DNA of 64,000 bases from NCBI GenBank assembly GCA_013200995.1, contig CP053688.1, forward strand, positions 62,001 through 126,000. The letters are read 5' to 3'. A model generated the notes under the pieces. It ran no database searches. It had not been told where the DNA came from and saw nothing but the letters and a program-made list of their open reading frames with translations. Origin of the DNA: Arthrobacter citreus (GTDB lineage: Bacteria; Bacillota; Bacilli; Bacillales; Bacillaceae_G). Positions 25,219-35,914 of this stretch are shown piece by piece. The position numbers and the translations under genes are program-made. The stretch's first letter is position 1; each line of letters opens with the position of its first letter.

Positions 25219-26502
25219 ATGAGTAAAAAAATTCTAATGAAAAGTTGGATTCTACTTTTCGTGGCAATGATTCTTTTTTCAGGGTGTAGTCAACAGTCTG
25301 CTTCTACAAAAGGGGATGGAAAGGTTACGATTAAATTTTCTGTTGCAGAGTATGATTCGAAGATTAAGCCTGAAATGCAGGATATGATTAAGCGTTTTGA
25401 AAAAGAAAATCCGAATATTAAAGTTAAGTTATTAGTTAGCAACTGGAATGACTATCATGATCGTTTAGTTACTTGGGTTACTGGAAATCAAGCTCCTGAT
25501 ATTGCGAATTTATCTGGTTTATGGATTGGTGAATTTAAAGATATGGATGCGATTAAGCCAATAGACTCATATGTGAATAAAGACCTTTTAAATACTTTTG
25601 TTCAAACTCCATTAAATTCTTTCAAAGGAAGTAACGGAAAATTAACTGGTTTACCATTCTTTCTTGATCCTAGGGTTTTATATTATCGCAAAGATTTATT
25701 TGAGAAAAATCACTTACAAGCTCCAAAAACTTGGGATGATCTCTACAATGATGCGAAAATATTAACTTCTTCTGATGTTTATGGTTTTGGTGTAGGTGGA
25801 AAATATCCAAACGTAATGACAGGCTTTGAGTATTTCTACTTTAATTCAGATCCAAGCGTATCTTCTGAACATTTTGGACCTCACAATAAATTATTATTTA
25901 ATTCAAAACAAGGCGTAGACTCTTTAGCATTTTTAAATAAGTTAGTAAAAGATGGATTAACAAATCCGAATCCAAATGCAATTGAATGGGAAAATGGTGT
26001 TCAACCAATCTTCCAATCTGGGAAACTCGCAATGATGATAACTGGACCTTGGTTCGCTTCGATGCTAGACCAAGATAAAAAGGTTGAGTACGGCATGGTG
26101 CCAGTTCCGACAGCAAAACCAGGAATGGTTTCAAAATCGGTTATGCAGCCTGATGTCATTTCAGTTATGAGCAATGACTCTTCTAAAAAAGCAGCAATTG
26201 GTAAGTTCCTACAATTTATGTATAAGCCTGATAATCGTTTAAACTTCGCTTTAAACCATGGAAATATTCCAGAGTTAACGTCAGTGTTAAATGATCCTAA
26301 ATATAATAGCACAGAAAATAATAAGTTCTTTGCATCTCTTTTACCAAATGCAATCAATAAATATGCTGATACTGGTAAGTTCGGTGATCAAATGGACCAC
26401 ATCGTAACGGATGAAATTCAAAAGGTTTATTTACAACAAATTAGTCCAAAATCAGCATTAAAAGAATCTGCTAAACAAGTAAAAGATTTATATGCGAATT
26501 AA
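25219..26502 (+). CDS. Sugar/inositol ABC transporter substrate-binding lipoprotein
   Basis: A 427-residue solute-binding protein of the MalE-like (SBP_bac_1) family. It has a type II signal peptide with lipobox FSGC (lipidated Cys23), then the two-lobed binding fold including WTGNQAPDIANLSG, KTWDDLYNDAK and GPWFASML. Exported and tethered outside, it delivers its ligand to the two permeases encoded next. Downstream inositol-catabolic genes suggest inositol or a derivative as ligand. ATG 25219 follows GGGGAAGGGAA. First gene of the cluster. Confidence 0.88.
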   Translation: MSKKILMKSWILLFVAMILFSGCSQQSASTKGDGKVTIKFSVAEYDSKIKPEMQDMIKRFEKENPNIKVKLLVSNWNDYHDRLVTWVTGNQAPDIANLSGLWIGEFKDMDAIKPIDSYVNKDLLNTFVQTPLNSFKGSNGKLTGLPFFLDPRVLYYRKDLFEKNHLQAPKTWDDLYNDAKILTSSDVYGFGVGGKYPNVMTGFEYFYFNSDPSVSSEHFGPHNKLLFNSKQGVDSLAFLNKLVKDGLTNPNPNAIEWENGVQPIFQSGKLAMMITGPWFASMLDQDKKVEYGMVPVPTAKPGMVSKSVMQPDVISVMSNDSSKKAAIGKFLQFMYKPDNRLNFALNHGNIPELTSVLNDPKYNSTENNKFFASLLPNAINKYADTGKFGDQMDHIVTDEIQKVYLQQISPKSALKESAKQVKDLYAN

Positions 26503-26540
26503 TTAAACCAATTGTTTTTACTAAGAGAGGGGAGATTCAT

Positions 26541-27488
26541 GTGCCTACCCAGACAGAGTTCATACAAAAGATAGGCGTTTCAACATACAAAAAACGTAGG
26601 AAGATATCTATTTTTCAGATGGCACTTCCTTACTTACTCGTATTCCCTACATTGCTACTAGTATTTTTAACGATTATTTATCCGATGCTTCAAACACTAT
26701 TAATTTCTGTTTCGAAGGTAAATCGAATTGGAAGAATCCAGTCGGTTGGATTTTTTGGGAATTTCAAAGCGATTGTAACGTATGATGGCATTTGGGCAAT
26801 TCTTGGTCAAACAATATTATGGGTAATTGTGACAGTTGGTGTTGCTTTTGTCCTTGCCTATCTTCTTGCTTTAATTTTAAACAAAAAATTTCGATTTAGG
26901 AAAATTGCTTATATTCTTGTCGTTTTACCGTGGGCTGCGCCTTTAAGTATTGCAACGATGAGCTGGATGTGGATTTTCCACGGTGAATTAGGACCTTTAA
27001 ATCAGATTTTAAAATATTTTCATTTGATTCAGCAGTACCATCAATGGCTTGGGACGCCAACGTCGGCTTTCATTGTCGTTTCAATTGTAGGAATTTGGTC
27101 GAATATATCTTTTATCGTCATCACTTTACTTGCAGGCTTACAATCGATTGATCCGGAATTATATGAATCTGCTAATTTAGACGGGGCTGGACCAATTACA
27201 CAGTTTAGACATATTACTTGGCCATTAATGAAATCGGTTAACTCTTTAGTAATTGTTCTTTCGATCTTTTGGGCATTTAATGCTTTTCCAATTATTTGGA
27301 TTTTGACAAAGGGTGGTCCTGCGGGTTCTACTGAAACATTAGTAACAATGATTTACAAATTATCATTCGTAAAAATCGATTTTGGGCAAGCATCAGCACT
27401 ATCATTTTTGACATTCTTGATTATGCTAGTTTTCACGGTCATTTATTTCATCTTAAGTAAGGGGGAGAAGAAACGTGTACAGAATTAG
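26541..27488 (+). CDS. ABC transporter permease (MalF type)
   Basis: GTG 26541 behind AGAGGGGAG is used; the ATG two bases earlier is in another frame and soon stops. The 315-residue product has six hydrophobic segments and the EAA loop YESANLDGAGPITQFRHITW, which contacts the ATPase. It forms a heterodimeric channel with the permease encoded next (14-base overlap). No ATPase gene is present, so an MsmX-like shared ATPase is expected. Confidence 0.9.
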   Translation: MPTQTEFIQKIGVSTYKKRRKISIFQMALPYLLVFPTLLLVFLTIIYPMLQTLLISVSKVNRIGRIQSVGFFGNFKAIVTYDGIWAILGQTILWVIVTVGVAFVLAYLLALILNKKFRFRKIAYILVVLPWAAPLSIATMSWMWIFHGELGPLNQILKYFHLIQQYHQWLGTPTSAFIVVSIVGIWSNISFIVITLLAGLQSIDPELYESANLDGAGPITQFRHITWPLMKSVNSLVIVLSIFWAFNAFPIIWILTKGGPAGSTETLVTMIYKLSFVKIDFGQASALSFLTFLIMLVFTVIYFILSKGEKKRVQN

Positions 27489-28305
27489 ACTGAATGGATG
27501 GTCAACATTACGCTGGGTCTTTCTCCTATTCATGATCATACTGCTAGATTTTCCATTTTTTATCATGCTAATTACATCATTAAAAACGAAAAGTGAGGTA
27601 TATGATACTTCGGTTTTCTTCCCAATACACATGGTATTCTCAAACTATATTAAGCTATGGAGCCACACAAATTTAAGTATCTATTTTATGAATAGTATTA
27701 AAATTGCACTTGGTTCTACTCTACTAGTATTAGTTCTAGCGATTCCTACTTCATATGCTCTAAGTCGTTTGCAATTTAAAGGAAAGAATGCAGTTTTGGC
27801 ATTGTTACTTGTGATTCAAATGTTTTCTCCAATTATCATCTTAGTCCCACTATATAAAATGTTCGCGAATCATCATTTATTAGACAGTATTTGGTCACTA
27901 ATTATTATTAATACAACATTTTCAATTTCTTTTGCAGTTTGGTTTATTTATTCGTTTTTTAATAATATTCCAGTTGAAATTGATGAGGCTGCGCAAATTG
28001 ATGGCTGCAATAAGTTTGATACATTAATTCGCATTTTAACTCCATTAGCAATTCCATCAATCGTAACAGTTGGCGTCTTTTCATTTATTAATGCTTGGAA
28101 TGAATTTTTGTTCGCTTTAACATTTGTTCAAACAGATAGTAAGATGCCAATTACGCTTGGTTTGTATAGCTTTGTTGGAAGATACGATGTTCAGTGGAAT
28201 TACATGATGGGGGCTTCCCTATTAAGTACCATTCCAGTACTAATTTTGTTCATACTGATCCATAAGCATTTAGTAAAAGGCCTTGCAGCGGGTGCACTTA
28301 AATAA
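27475..28305 (+). CDS. ABC transporter permease (MalG type)
   Basis: GTG 27475 behind AAGGGGGAG; 276 residues with six membrane segments and the EAA loop IDEAAQIDGCNKFDTLIRIL. The C-terminal GLAAGALK end is typical of MalG-like carbohydrate permeases. It overlaps the preceding permease gene and pairs with its product. Ligand inferred as inositol from the operon. Confidence 0.9.
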   Translation: MYRIRLNGWSTLRWVFLLFMIILLDFPFFIMLITSLKTKSEVYDTSVFFPIHMVFSNYIKLWSHTNLSIYFMNSIKIALGSTLLVLVLAIPTSYALSRLQFKGKNAVLALLLVIQMFSPIIILVPLYKMFANHHLLDSIWSLIIINTTFSISFAVWFIYSFFNNIPVEIDEAAQIDGCNKFDTLIRILTPLAIPSIVTVGVFSFINAWNEFLFALTFVQTDSKMPITLGLYSFVGRYDVQWNYMMGASLLSTIPVLILFILIHKHLVKGLAAGALK

Positions 28306-28320
28306 TGAGGAGAGATATTA

Positions 28321-29109
28321 ATGAAAATTGCTTGTAGTTCTCAATCATTCGATCAGCTTCTTTTAGAAAGAAAAATGGAGTTAGAGGAGTTTTTTCAATA
28401 TTGTTCAACTTTACCGTTTGTAAATGGGGTTGAACTAGAGGATAAACATATTTTTCATCCTCGCAATCGTGAGTATCTTAATGAAATTGTTGAATTAAGT
28501 CGTCATTATGAGCTACCAATCGTTAATCTAGCATTTGATTGTAATTTTGGATTTGAATCAGAGGATAAGATTAACGCGGAGATTACGCGAGTAAAAGAAT
28601 GGGTTGAAATTGCGAAAGCTTTACATATTCAAAACTTCCGCTTATTTGCTGGTTGGCCAGATTTTGATAAAGAAAAACAGTGGAAATCAATGATTCAATA
28701 TGTGAATCAAGCAGCGACAATTGTTGAAGAAGCTGGTTTAACGGCAGTCATCGAAAATCATAACCATGGTGGATTTTTATCCTATAGTGATGATGTGTTA
28801 AGGATGTTCAAAGATTTAAATCGACCTTCTATTAAACTACTTTTGGATACTGGTAATTTTGTTGACCAGTTTGAAGGTGCATTAAAAACTGCTCACTTTT
28901 CAGGGCATGTACATGCAAAGGTGAAAGAGATTAATAGTGAAGGTGAAGAGGTAGAGATTAAATACCCGGCCATCTTAAGGAAATTAAGAGACGTAGATTA
29001 TAATGGGTGGCTTTCAATCGAGTATGAAGGAAATCTTGAGCCGAAGTCGGTTGTAAACCAGTTTGGTCAGTTTTTAGCAAAAGAATTAAAAGAAACGATG
29101 GAGGTCTAA
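28321..29109 (+). CDS. Sugar phosphate isomerase/epimerase-family TIM-barrel protein (IolH/IolI-like)
   Basis: A 262-residue xylose-isomerase-like TIM barrel. The metal-binding residues typical for the family are visible in IENHNHG (Glu), LLLDTGNF (Asp), HVHAKVKE (His) and SIEYEGN (Glu). Inositol clusters normally carry one or two such proteins (IolH, IolI) that isomerise keto-inositols. It begins 15 bases after the permease gene behind GAGGAG and sits 4 bases before the dehydrogenase gene, so the operon is tight. Which isomerisation it performs cannot be told. Confidence 0.8.
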   Translation: MKIACSSQSFDQLLLERKMELEEFFQYCSTLPFVNGVELEDKHIFHPRNREYLNEIVELSRHYELPIVNLAFDCNFGFESEDKINAEITRVKEWVEIAKALHIQNFRLFAGWPDFDKEKQWKSMIQYVNQAATIVEEAGLTAVIENHNHGGFLSYSDDVLRMFKDLNRPSIKLLLDTGNFVDQFEGALKTAHFSGHVHAKVKEINSEGEEVEIKYPAILRKLRDVDYNGWLSIEYEGNLEPKSVVNQFGQFLAKELKETMEV

Positions 29110-29113
29110 ATAC

Positions 29114-30082
29114 ATGAAAATTGGGATTGTTGGCGCAGGTAATATGGGGAATTTACATGCAAGTCTATTAAAAACGAGATCTGATGTTGAATTTATGGGC
29201 GTAACAGACATTGATTTTGAAAGATGTAAATCATTTTGTGAAACTCACGGTGGAAAGGCATTTCGTTCTGTCGCTGAGATGGTTCAAGCTGGTGCGGAAG
29301 TTGTGTTTATAACAATTCCGAATACGAAGCATAAAGAAGCAGTTGTTTCAGCTCTAAAAGAAGGAGCAACAGTTTTCTGTGAGAAACCTTTTGTTACAAG
29401 TGTGCAAGATGCAAATGAAATCATGAATGTCCTCGGGAATGATGAAAACCGATTATACGTCGGATTTAATCGCAGGTTTGCTCCTGTTTATGCAGAAACA
29501 AAGCAAATTATTCAAAATGGCTTCAAAGTTTATTCTGGAAATATCATTATGAATGATGGAGATATGACTTCTCCTCCTTGGGTAACGAATGTGGAATTAA
29601 CAGGTGGATTTTTATATGACTCAACGATTCATATGTTTGATATGGTTCGTTATTTAATGGGTGAAATTCGTGAAGTGAGATGTGTTGCACAGCAATGCCT
29701 ATACCCTTTACAAGACAATTTTTCATGTATGTTTACAACTGAAGAAGGTCAGTCAATTGTATTAAGTACTAATGGCCATGCATCTTGGACTTGGCCGTCT
29801 GAGCGAATTCAATTATGGGGTGACCATGGGACAATCATTACAGAAGAGTTGGATTTAGTAACAGAATGTGGACCATTAAAACAAGAGCAGCAAACTAAAA
29901 ACGTTAAAGGAATCGACCGCAATTTAAAATGGGGCTATGTACAAATGCATAAAGACTTTTTAGATTCCGTAAAAAATAATACCCCATTTAGTGTAACGGC
30001 TAATGATGCATATCGTTCTGTTCTTATTACAGACGCATGTTACCGTAGTGCAAGTGAAGGTGGAAAACTTATTTACGTATAA
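29114..30082 (+). CDS. Gfo/Idh/MocA-family dehydrogenase, IolG-like inositol 2-dehydrogenase
   Basis: 322 residues with an N-terminal Rossmann motif GIVGAGNMGNLHASLL and the family CEKPF motif carrying the catalytic Lys (near residue 94). GGFLYDSTIHMFDMVRYLMG in the C-domain aligns with the D.TIHDFDM.R motif of myo-inositol dehydrogenases. It would oxidise inositol to 2-keto-inositol with NAD. It is the only IolG candidate in the cluster; a scyllo-inositol or related polyol dehydrogenase is possible. Operonic, with a GGAGG site overlapping the end of the isomerase gene. Confidence 0.8.
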   Translation: MKIGIVGAGNMGNLHASLLKTRSDVEFMGVTDIDFERCKSFCETHGGKAFRSVAEMVQAGAEVVFITIPNTKHKEAVVSALKEGATVFCEKPFVTSVQDANEIMNVLGNDENRLYVGFNRRFAPVYAETKQIIQNGFKVYSGNIIMNDGDMTSPPWVTNVELTGGFLYDSTIHMFDMVRYLMGEIREVRCVAQQCLYPLQDNFSCMFTTEEGQSIVLSTNGHASWTWPSERIQLWGDHGTIITEELDLVTECGPLKQEQQTKNVKGIDRNLKWGYVQMHKDFLDSVKNNTPFSVTANDAYRSVLITDACYRSASEGGKLIYV

Positions 30083-30098
30083 AATAGGGGGACTTAAA

Positions 30099-31007
30099 AT
30101 GAATACTTTCTATAATTGTCAATTAGCGATTTCTCCAATTAACTGGGCAAATGATGATATGGCGGATTTAGGTGATCACTATTCATTTCAACAAATAGTT
30201 GATGAAATGAATGAACTTGGTTTTAGAGGTACGGAGCTTGGGCGTAAGTATCCTAGGGATATTGTTACTTTACAAAATGAACTAGGAAAAAGAAACTTAG
30301 CATTAACATCAGGATGGTGCGACATTCTATTTTCTGACCCAGATCATTTGGATGAGAGCTTACAAAAATTTAAAGCACATGTATTATTTTTAAAACGAAT
30401 GGGATCAACCTTTGTTGTTACAGCGGATGGTGGTGGCTCTGTTCACTGGGACCCAAGAGAGGATCGTTCAAATAAAGGGATAAGAAAATATACTGGACGT
30501 GAGTGGGCATCATTATGCACAGGGTTAAATATTGCTGGTGAATTTTGTAGACAACATCGAATGACACTTGTTTATCATATTCATACAGGGACAGGTGTTG
30601 AAACATTAGATGAGATTCATACCCTTTGTGCAGGTACTGACCCAGAGGTAGTTTCATTATTATTGGATACTGGTCATTTATATTACTGTGGTGTAGATCC
30701 AGTAGAGGTGATCAAAAAGTATGGTCATCGTGTAAAATATGTTCACTTAAAAGATGTGCGTGAAGATGTATTAAAAAACGTGAGAGACAATGGAATTAAT
30801 TTTAATGATTCAGTAAGATTAGGTATTTTTACTGTACCTGGTGATGGTACAATTAATTTTGAAGCAATATTCAAAACATTTGCTGAAGTGAATTATCAGG
30901 GATGGTTTGTCATTGAAGCTGAACAAGATTCACTACAAGCTAATCCGATTGAATACGCACAAAAATCAATAAACTATATTGAATCGATTACAAATTTAAG
31001 ACTTTAG
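30099..31007 (+). CDS. iolE: 2-keto-myo-inositol dehydratase (inosose dehydratase)
   Basis: ATG 30099 with AGGGGG upstream is chosen; an earlier in-frame start would overlap the dehydrogenase gene. The 302-residue TIM-barrel protein has the IolE N-terminus AISPINWANDDMADLG and ELGFRGTELGRKYP, as well as LLLDTGHLYYCG and KDVREDV. It removes water from 2-keto-myo-inositol to give 3D-trihydroxycyclohexane-dione, the substrate of IolD. Length fits the family (about 297-300). Confidence 0.88.
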   Translation: MNTFYNCQLAISPINWANDDMADLGDHYSFQQIVDEMNELGFRGTELGRKYPRDIVTLQNELGKRNLALTSGWCDILFSDPDHLDESLQKFKAHVLFLKRMGSTFVVTADGGGSVHWDPREDRSNKGIRKYTGREWASLCTGLNIAGEFCRQHRMTLVYHIHTGTGVETLDEIHTLCAGTDPEVVSLLLDTGHLYYCGVDPVEVIKKYGHRVKYVHLKDVREDVLKNVRDNGINFNDSVRLGIFTVPGDGTINFEAIFKTFAEVNYQGWFVIEAEQDSLQANPIEYAQKSINYIESITNLRL

Positions 31008-31034
31008 AATAGATAGATTGGAGTTGTGTCAAGT

Positions 31035-32027
31035 ATGTCCGTAACGATTTATGATGTTGCAAAACATGCAGGAGTATCTATTGCTACAGTTTCGAGAGTA
31101 ATTAATGAGCACCCGAGTGTAAAGTCAGAGACGAAGAAAAAGGTATTTGAAGTAATCAACCAACTACAATACCAGTATAACGCAGCCGCTGGTGTTCTTG
31201 CCTCTGGACGTACAAATACTGTCGCATTAGTTACACCAAATAATATAAATCCTTTTTATGCAGAAGTTGCAGAAGGGATTTATTATGAAGCATTAAACAA
31301 AGGAATTAATATCGTTACGACTAACTTGTCATTAACCAAAGACAATGATATTCCTTATTTAAACAAACAAAATGTAGATGGACTTCTTTTAATGGATATG
31401 ACTGCTAAACAAGTTGCCAAATTGAATAAACAAGTAGATAACTTAGTTATTATCGGTAATGATTTACTTGATAGTAAAGCAAACTGTGTCATTACAGATA
31501 ATTTCTCTGGTATTCAAATAGCGATGCAGCATTTAATTGAAAATGGTCATGAAAAAGTGGCATTAATTTCAGAACCGCCAGTATTTAATGATATAAAAGA
31601 TCGTATAAGAGCTTATCAAATCATTATGGAAGAAAAAGGTCTTTCCTCATATAGGGAAGTAATTGATGCAAAAGGCTGTGAAATTGTAGATGGAGAGCAA
31701 ATAGGTGAGCAAATATTAAGAGGCGGATTAAAACATACTGCTTATCTTGTAACGAATGATCTTCTTGCAATTGGCGTAAAGAAAGCTTTTGAAGCTGCAG
31801 GTAATAAAGTTCCGAGTGATGTGTCGATTGTCGGTTTTGATGGTTCATGGATCACAAATATTGTGTATCCTTCATTGACTACAATTAAACAACCGATGCA
31901 TGAACTAGGTAGTACAGCACTAACTTTATTACTAGATTTATTGGATAGCGATCGAACTTCTGCAAGAAAAATCGTATTAAATCCAACGCTTCAAGTTGGC
32001 GGAACAGTAAGTAAAATAAATGAATGA
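31035..32027 (+). CDS. LacI-family transcriptional regulator of the inositol cluster
   Basis: ATG 31035 is favoured because its GGAG site lies 11 bases upstream, whereas the GTG at 31026 is too near; 330 residues. An N-terminal LacI helix-turn-helix (VTIYDVAKHAGVSIATVSRV) with hinge AAAGVLASGRTN is followed by a periplasmic-binding-like effector domain. Most Bacilli use the DeoR-type IolR here, so control by a LacI protein is a variation. The effector is probably an inositol catabolite. A terminator follows at 32036. Confidence 0.9.
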   Translation: MSVTIYDVAKHAGVSIATVSRVINEHPSVKSETKKKVFEVINQLQYQYNAAAGVLASGRTNTVALVTPNNINPFYAEVAEGIYYEALNKGINIVTTNLSLTKDNDIPYLNKQNVDGLLLMDMTAKQVAKLNKQVDNLVIIGNDLLDSKANCVITDNFSGIQIAMQHLIENGHEKVALISEPPVFNDIKDRIRAYQIIMEEKGLSSYREVIDAKGCEIVDGEQIGEQILRGGLKHTAYLVTNDLLAIGVKKAFEAAGNKVPSDVSIVGFDGSWITNIVYPSLTTIKQPMHELGSTALTLLLDLLDSDRTSARKIVLNPTLQVGGTVSKINE

Positions 32028-32035
32028 ATAGAGTG

Positions 32036-32079
32036 GGGCATGATGATGGGTATTTACTTTATCAACGTGCCCAATTTTT
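32036..32079 (+). terminator. Terminator between lacI and iolD
   Basis: GGGCATGATGA (32036-32046) pairs with TCAACGTGCCC (32062-32072) with one mismatch and one G-U pair, then AATTTTT. It splits the cluster into an import/regulation unit and an iolDBCA unit, or sets their ratio. Confidence 0.65.
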
Positions 32080-32142
32080 GAACCTTTTTTCGAGAGTTTT
32101 ACATATTTTAAGCCTTTTTAAGTCAAAAAATTAGGAGGATCT

Positions 32143-34008
32143 ATGGAATCAATTCGTTTAACGATGGCTCAAGCGTTACTTCGATTTCTAGATAATCAAT
32201 ATATCGAATTAGATGGTGAGGAACATAAATTTGTAAAAGGAATTATGGGAATATTCGGACATGGTAATGTAACTGGGATCGGTGAAGCACTAGAATACGG
32301 TACTGAACAACTACTATTTATTCAAGGTAAAAATGAACAAGGAATGGTGCATGCAGCAACAGCTTATGCTAAGCAAAAAAATCGTTTAGAAATTTTTGCG
32401 TGTACTACTTCAATTGGGCCTGGTGCGTTAAATATGGTGACAGCTGCAGCGACAGCTACCGTTAATCGAATTCCAGTGTTACTTTTACCAGGAGATAATT
32501 TTGCTTGTAGGCAGCCTGATCCAGTTCTCCAACAAATTGAAAATACCTCTGATTATACAATTAGTGCGACAGATGCTTTTAAACCAGTTAGTAAATATTG
32601 GGACCGAATTGTACGTCCGGAAGCATTGATGTCAGCAGCAATTAATGCAATGCGAGTTTTAACTGATCCAGTTGATACTGGTGCAGTAACACTTGCTTTA
32701 CCACAGGATGTTCAATCTGAAGCTTTTGATTATCCGGTTCAATTTTTTGAAAAGAGAGTACATTACGTTGATCGTAGACCGGTTGTGAAAACGGCTAATG
32801 AAAGAGCGGTTCAGTTAATTAAGCGGAAAAAGAAACCACTAATCATTGCTGGTGGAGGAGTGCATTACTCTTTCGCAACAGAGGAGCTTATCAAATTTGC
32901 AGAAGACTTCCAAATTCCAGTTGCAGAAACGCAGGCTGGGAAAAGTTCGATTCCTTGGAATCATCCATTAAATGTAGGTGCAATCGGTGTAACGGGTTCA
33001 TTAGGAGCAAATAAATTAGCAAAGGAAGCTGATTTAATTATCGCTGTTGGTACTAGATTAGGAGATTTTTCAACTGGTTCTAAACTAGCTTTTCAAAATA
33101 ATGATGTAGAATTTTTAGGCATTAACATTAGCTCATTTGATGCAATGAAACTTGATGCAACATTCATCGTTGCAGATGCAAAAGAGGCTTTAAGTACGTT
33201 ACATGAAAGCCTTGCAAACAATGAATATAGTAGTTCATATCAGCAAAATGAAATTCAATTTTTGAAAACGGAATGGGATCAAGAAGTTGATCGATTATAT
33301 AGTATTGAAATGAAAGAAGGTTTATCACAAACAAGAGCTATTGGAGAAATAAATCAATTTATAAATGATGAAGATATTATCGTCTGTGCAGCTGGAAGTT
33401 TACCTGGTGATCTACATCGTTTATGGAGAAGTAAAAACCCGAAAACTTATCATATGGAATATGGTTTTTCCTGTATGGGTTATGAAGTTTCAGGGGCATT
33501 CGGTGCTAAAATGGCTGAACCAAATCGAGATGTTTACGCATTTGTTGGAGATGGAAGTTATTTAATGCTTCATTCAGAATTAGTCACTAGTTTACAAGAA
33601 GACTATAAAATTACAATTCTATTATTTGATAATCATGGCTATCAATGTATTCATAACTTGCAAAGAGCTCACGGTAGTGAAGGATTTGGAAATGAATTTA
33701 AATATCGTTCAAATGATAAAAATCACTTAAGTGGAGAGTATATGAATTTTGATTTCGCTAGTCATGCTAGAAGCTTAGGGGCAAATGCCTATACGGTATC
33801 TTCAATTGAAGAATTACGTGAAGCTTTAGTAAAAGCAAAGGAAGAGACGACTTCAACTTTGATTGAAATCAAGGTTTTACCAGGTACAAATACGGATGGT
33901 TATGAATCATGGTGGAGAGTTGGCGTTTCGGAAGTTTCTAATAGCCCAAAGGTTGTTAAAGCTCATCAAGAAATGGAAACATCTATTCAACGGACGAAGC
34001 CTTATTAA
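32143..34008 (+). CDS. iolD: 3D-(3,5/4)-trihydroxycyclohexane-1,2-dione hydrolase
   Basis: A 621-residue ThDP-dependent enzyme (family usual length about 635) that opens the inositol ring, giving 5-deoxy-glucuronate. It has an N-terminal pyrimidine-binding domain ([18 protein letters not shown]; the catalytic Glu is probably E66 in [15 protein letters not shown]), a central domain, and a C-terminal diphosphate-binding motif [14 protein letters not shown] with FDNHGY about 25 residues on. ATG 32143 follows AGGAGG. It leads the iolDBCA part. Confidence 0.93.
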   Translation: MESIRLTMAQALLRFLDNQYIELDGEEHKFVKGIMGIFGHGNVTGIGEALEYGTEQLLFIQGKNEQGMVHAATAYAKQKNRLEIFACTTSIGPGALNMVTAAATATVNRIPVLLLPGDNFACRQPDPVLQQIENTSDYTISATDAFKPVSKYWDRIVRPEALMSAAINAMRVLTDPVDTGAVTLALPQDVQSEAFDYPVQFFEKRVHYVDRRPVVKTANERAVQLIKRKKKPLIIAGGGVHYSFATEELIKFAEDFQIPVAETQAGKSSIPWNHPLNVGAIGVTGSLGANKLAKEADLIIAVGTRLGDFSTGSKLAFQNNDVEFLGINISSFDAMKLDATFIVADAKEALSTLHESLANNEYSSSYQQNEIQFLKTEWDQEVDRLYSIEMKEGLSQTRAIGEINQFINDEDIIVCAAGSLPGDLHRLWRSKNPKTYHMEYGFSCMGYEVSGAFGAKMAEPNRDVYAFVGDGSYLMLHSELVTSLQEDYKITILLFDNHGYQCIHNLQRAHGSEGFGNEFKYRSNDKNHLSGEYMNFDFASHARSLGANAYTVSSIEELREALVKAKEETTSTLIEIKVLPGTNTDGYESWWRVGVSEVSNSPKVVKAHQEMETSIQRTKPY

Positions 34009-34034
34009 GGATCTAAAATTGTGGAGGGATCAAG

Positions 34035-34859
34035 ATGACTAATCTAATTGTTCATAGCTTGAGTGAGCCAAATCCGGATGGAAGTGTAATGAAAATAACA
34101 CCTGAATCGGCAAATTGGGATTATGTAGGCTTTGAAGCTTTTGTACTTAAAAAAGGGCAATCGCTTAATAAGCAGACGAATAATCTAGAAGTTTGCATAG
34201 TGTTATTAAGCGGAAAAGCAACGATTTATACGAAACATGATTCTTGGGAAAGTATCGGAAGACGAATGAATATTTTTGAGAAAATTCCACCTTATTCTGT
34301 TTATATTTCAACAAATGATTTTTATCAAGTTGAAGCCATTACCGATCTTGAAATTGCAGTCTGCTCAGCTCCAAGCAATGGCACTTATCCAGCACGTCTA
34401 ATAGCACCTGAAGAGATCGAAATTGAAATTCGAGGAGCGGGCAATATTCAACGACAGGTGCATAATATTTTACCAGAAAACGAACCTGCAGACAGTTTAT
34501 TAGTTGTCGAAGTTTTTACACCAGAAGGAAATTCATCTAGTTATCCACCACATAAGCATGACCAAAATAATTTACCACATGAATCTTTATTAGAAGAAAC
34601 TTACTATCATCGTATGAATCCATCACAAGGTATAGCAATTCAAAAAGTATATACAGACGACCTGTCCCTAAATGAAACAATGACAGTTAAAAACGGAGAT
34701 GCTGTACTTGTTCCAAAAGGTTATCATCCGGTTTCGGCTCTTCCTGGCTACGAACTTTATTATTTAAATGTAATGGCTGGGCCAAATCGTACATGGAAGT
34801 TCAAAAATGATCCGAATCATGAATGGATTTTAAACCACAAACTTGTTTTGAAATCATAG
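34035..34859 (+). CDS. iolB: 5-deoxy-glucuronate isomerase
   Basis: The 274-residue protein of the IolB/KduI cupin family (typical 271) converts 5-deoxy-D-glucuronate to 2-deoxy-5-keto-gluconate. Metal-binding residues are visible in YPPHKHD and EETYYHR of the C-terminal cupin barrel. RBS GGAGGGATC precedes ATG 34035. Placed between iolD and iolC as in the pathway order. Confidence 0.93.
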   Translation: MTNLIVHSLSEPNPDGSVMKITPESANWDYVGFEAFVLKKGQSLNKQTNNLEVCIVLLSGKATIYTKHDSWESIGRRMNIFEKIPPYSVYISTNDFYQVEAITDLEIAVCSAPSNGTYPARLIAPEEIEIEIRGAGNIQRQVHNILPENEPADSLLVVEVFTPEGNSSSYPPHKHDQNNLPHESLLEETYYHRMNPSQGIAIQKVYTDDLSLNETMTVKNGDAVLVPKGYHPVSALPGYELYYLNVMAGPNRTWKFKNDPNHEWILNHKLVLKS

Positions 34860-34874
34860 AAAGTAGGAGAGAAG

Positions 34875-35885
34875 ATGAATCATTTAACATTTCGTAATCA
34901 ATCACCAATCGATTTTATTGCTCTAGGTAGATTATGTATTGATTTAAATGCAAATGAAATTAATCGACCGATGGAAGAGACAGTTACATTTACAAAATAT
35001 GTTGGGGGATCACCTGCAAACATTGCAATTGGTATGTCTAGATTAGGAAAAAAAACTGGATTCATTGGGCGAGTCGCTGATGATCAAATGGGAAAATTCA
35101 TTTTAAATTATTTAACTAAAAATCAAATTGATACTTCGAATATTTTAATTGATCAATCGGGTACAAAAACTGGATTAGCTTTTACTGAAATTAAAAGTCC
35201 TGATGATTGCAGTATCTTAATGTATAGAGACAATGTAGCTGATTTAAAGCTAGAGCCAAGAGATATTAAAGAAGACTATATTAAAAGTGCAAAAGCATTG
35301 TTAATTTCAGGTACTGCTTTAGCGAAAAGTCCTTCCCGTGAAGCGGTTTTCTTAGCTGTTGAGTATGCAAGAAAGCATGGTGTTTGTGTATTTTTTGATA
35401 TTGATTATCGACCTTATTCTTGGAATTCAATTGAAGAAACTGCGATTTTCTATCATTTAATTGCTCAAAAATGTGATGTCATTATTGGAACGAGAGAAGA
35501 ATTCGATCTAATGGAACGTTTCGAGCATAATCCAAATCGTGAGGATAAAATTACGGCGAAAAAATGGTTTAGCTATCATGCGAAAATTGTTGTGATTAAA
35601 CACGGCAAAGATGGTTCGATTGCTTACACGTCAAATGGAGAAAAGATTAGCGGAAAAACCTTTCCTGCAAACGTAATTAAGACTTTTGGAGCAGGTGATT
35701 CATATGCTGCTGGCTTCATTTATGGCTTAATGGAAGGTTGGGATATTTCGGAATCAATGGAGTTCGGTGCAGCTTCAGCTTCAATTGTCATCTCAAGTCA
35801 TAGTTGTTCAGAGGCAATGCCTACAGTGAATCAAATTAAAGAATACATTCAAAAATGTCAGAATGGCGAAATCGTAACAACCTAA
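34875..35885 (+). CDS. iolC: 5-dehydro-2-deoxygluconokinase
   Basis: A 336-residue PfkB-family sugar kinase with the first signature [24 protein letters not shown] and the second [19 protein letters not shown], where Asp of GAGD is the catalytic base. It phosphorylates 2-deoxy-5-keto-gluconate. The following step, the IolJ aldolase, is not encoded in the window. RBS AGGAGAG precedes ATG 34875. It ends 29 bases before the iolA start. Confidence 0.93.
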   Translation: MNHLTFRNQSPIDFIALGRLCIDLNANEINRPMEETVTFTKYVGGSPANIAIGMSRLGKKTGFIGRVADDQMGKFILNYLTKNQIDTSNILIDQSGTKTGLAFTEIKSPDDCSILMYRDNVADLKLEPRDIKEDYIKSAKALLISGTALAKSPSREAVFLAVEYARKHGVCVFFDIDYRPYSWNSIEETAIFYHLIAQKCDVIIGTREEFDLMERFEHNPNREDKITAKKWFSYHAKIVVIKHGKDGSIAYTSNGEKISGKTFPANVIKTFGAGDSYAAGFIYGLMEGWDISESMEFGAASASIVISSHSCSEAMPTVNQIKEYIQKCQNGEIVTT

Positions 35886-35914
35886 AAATTCATAAGCCGA
35901 AGGGAGCTTTTCTA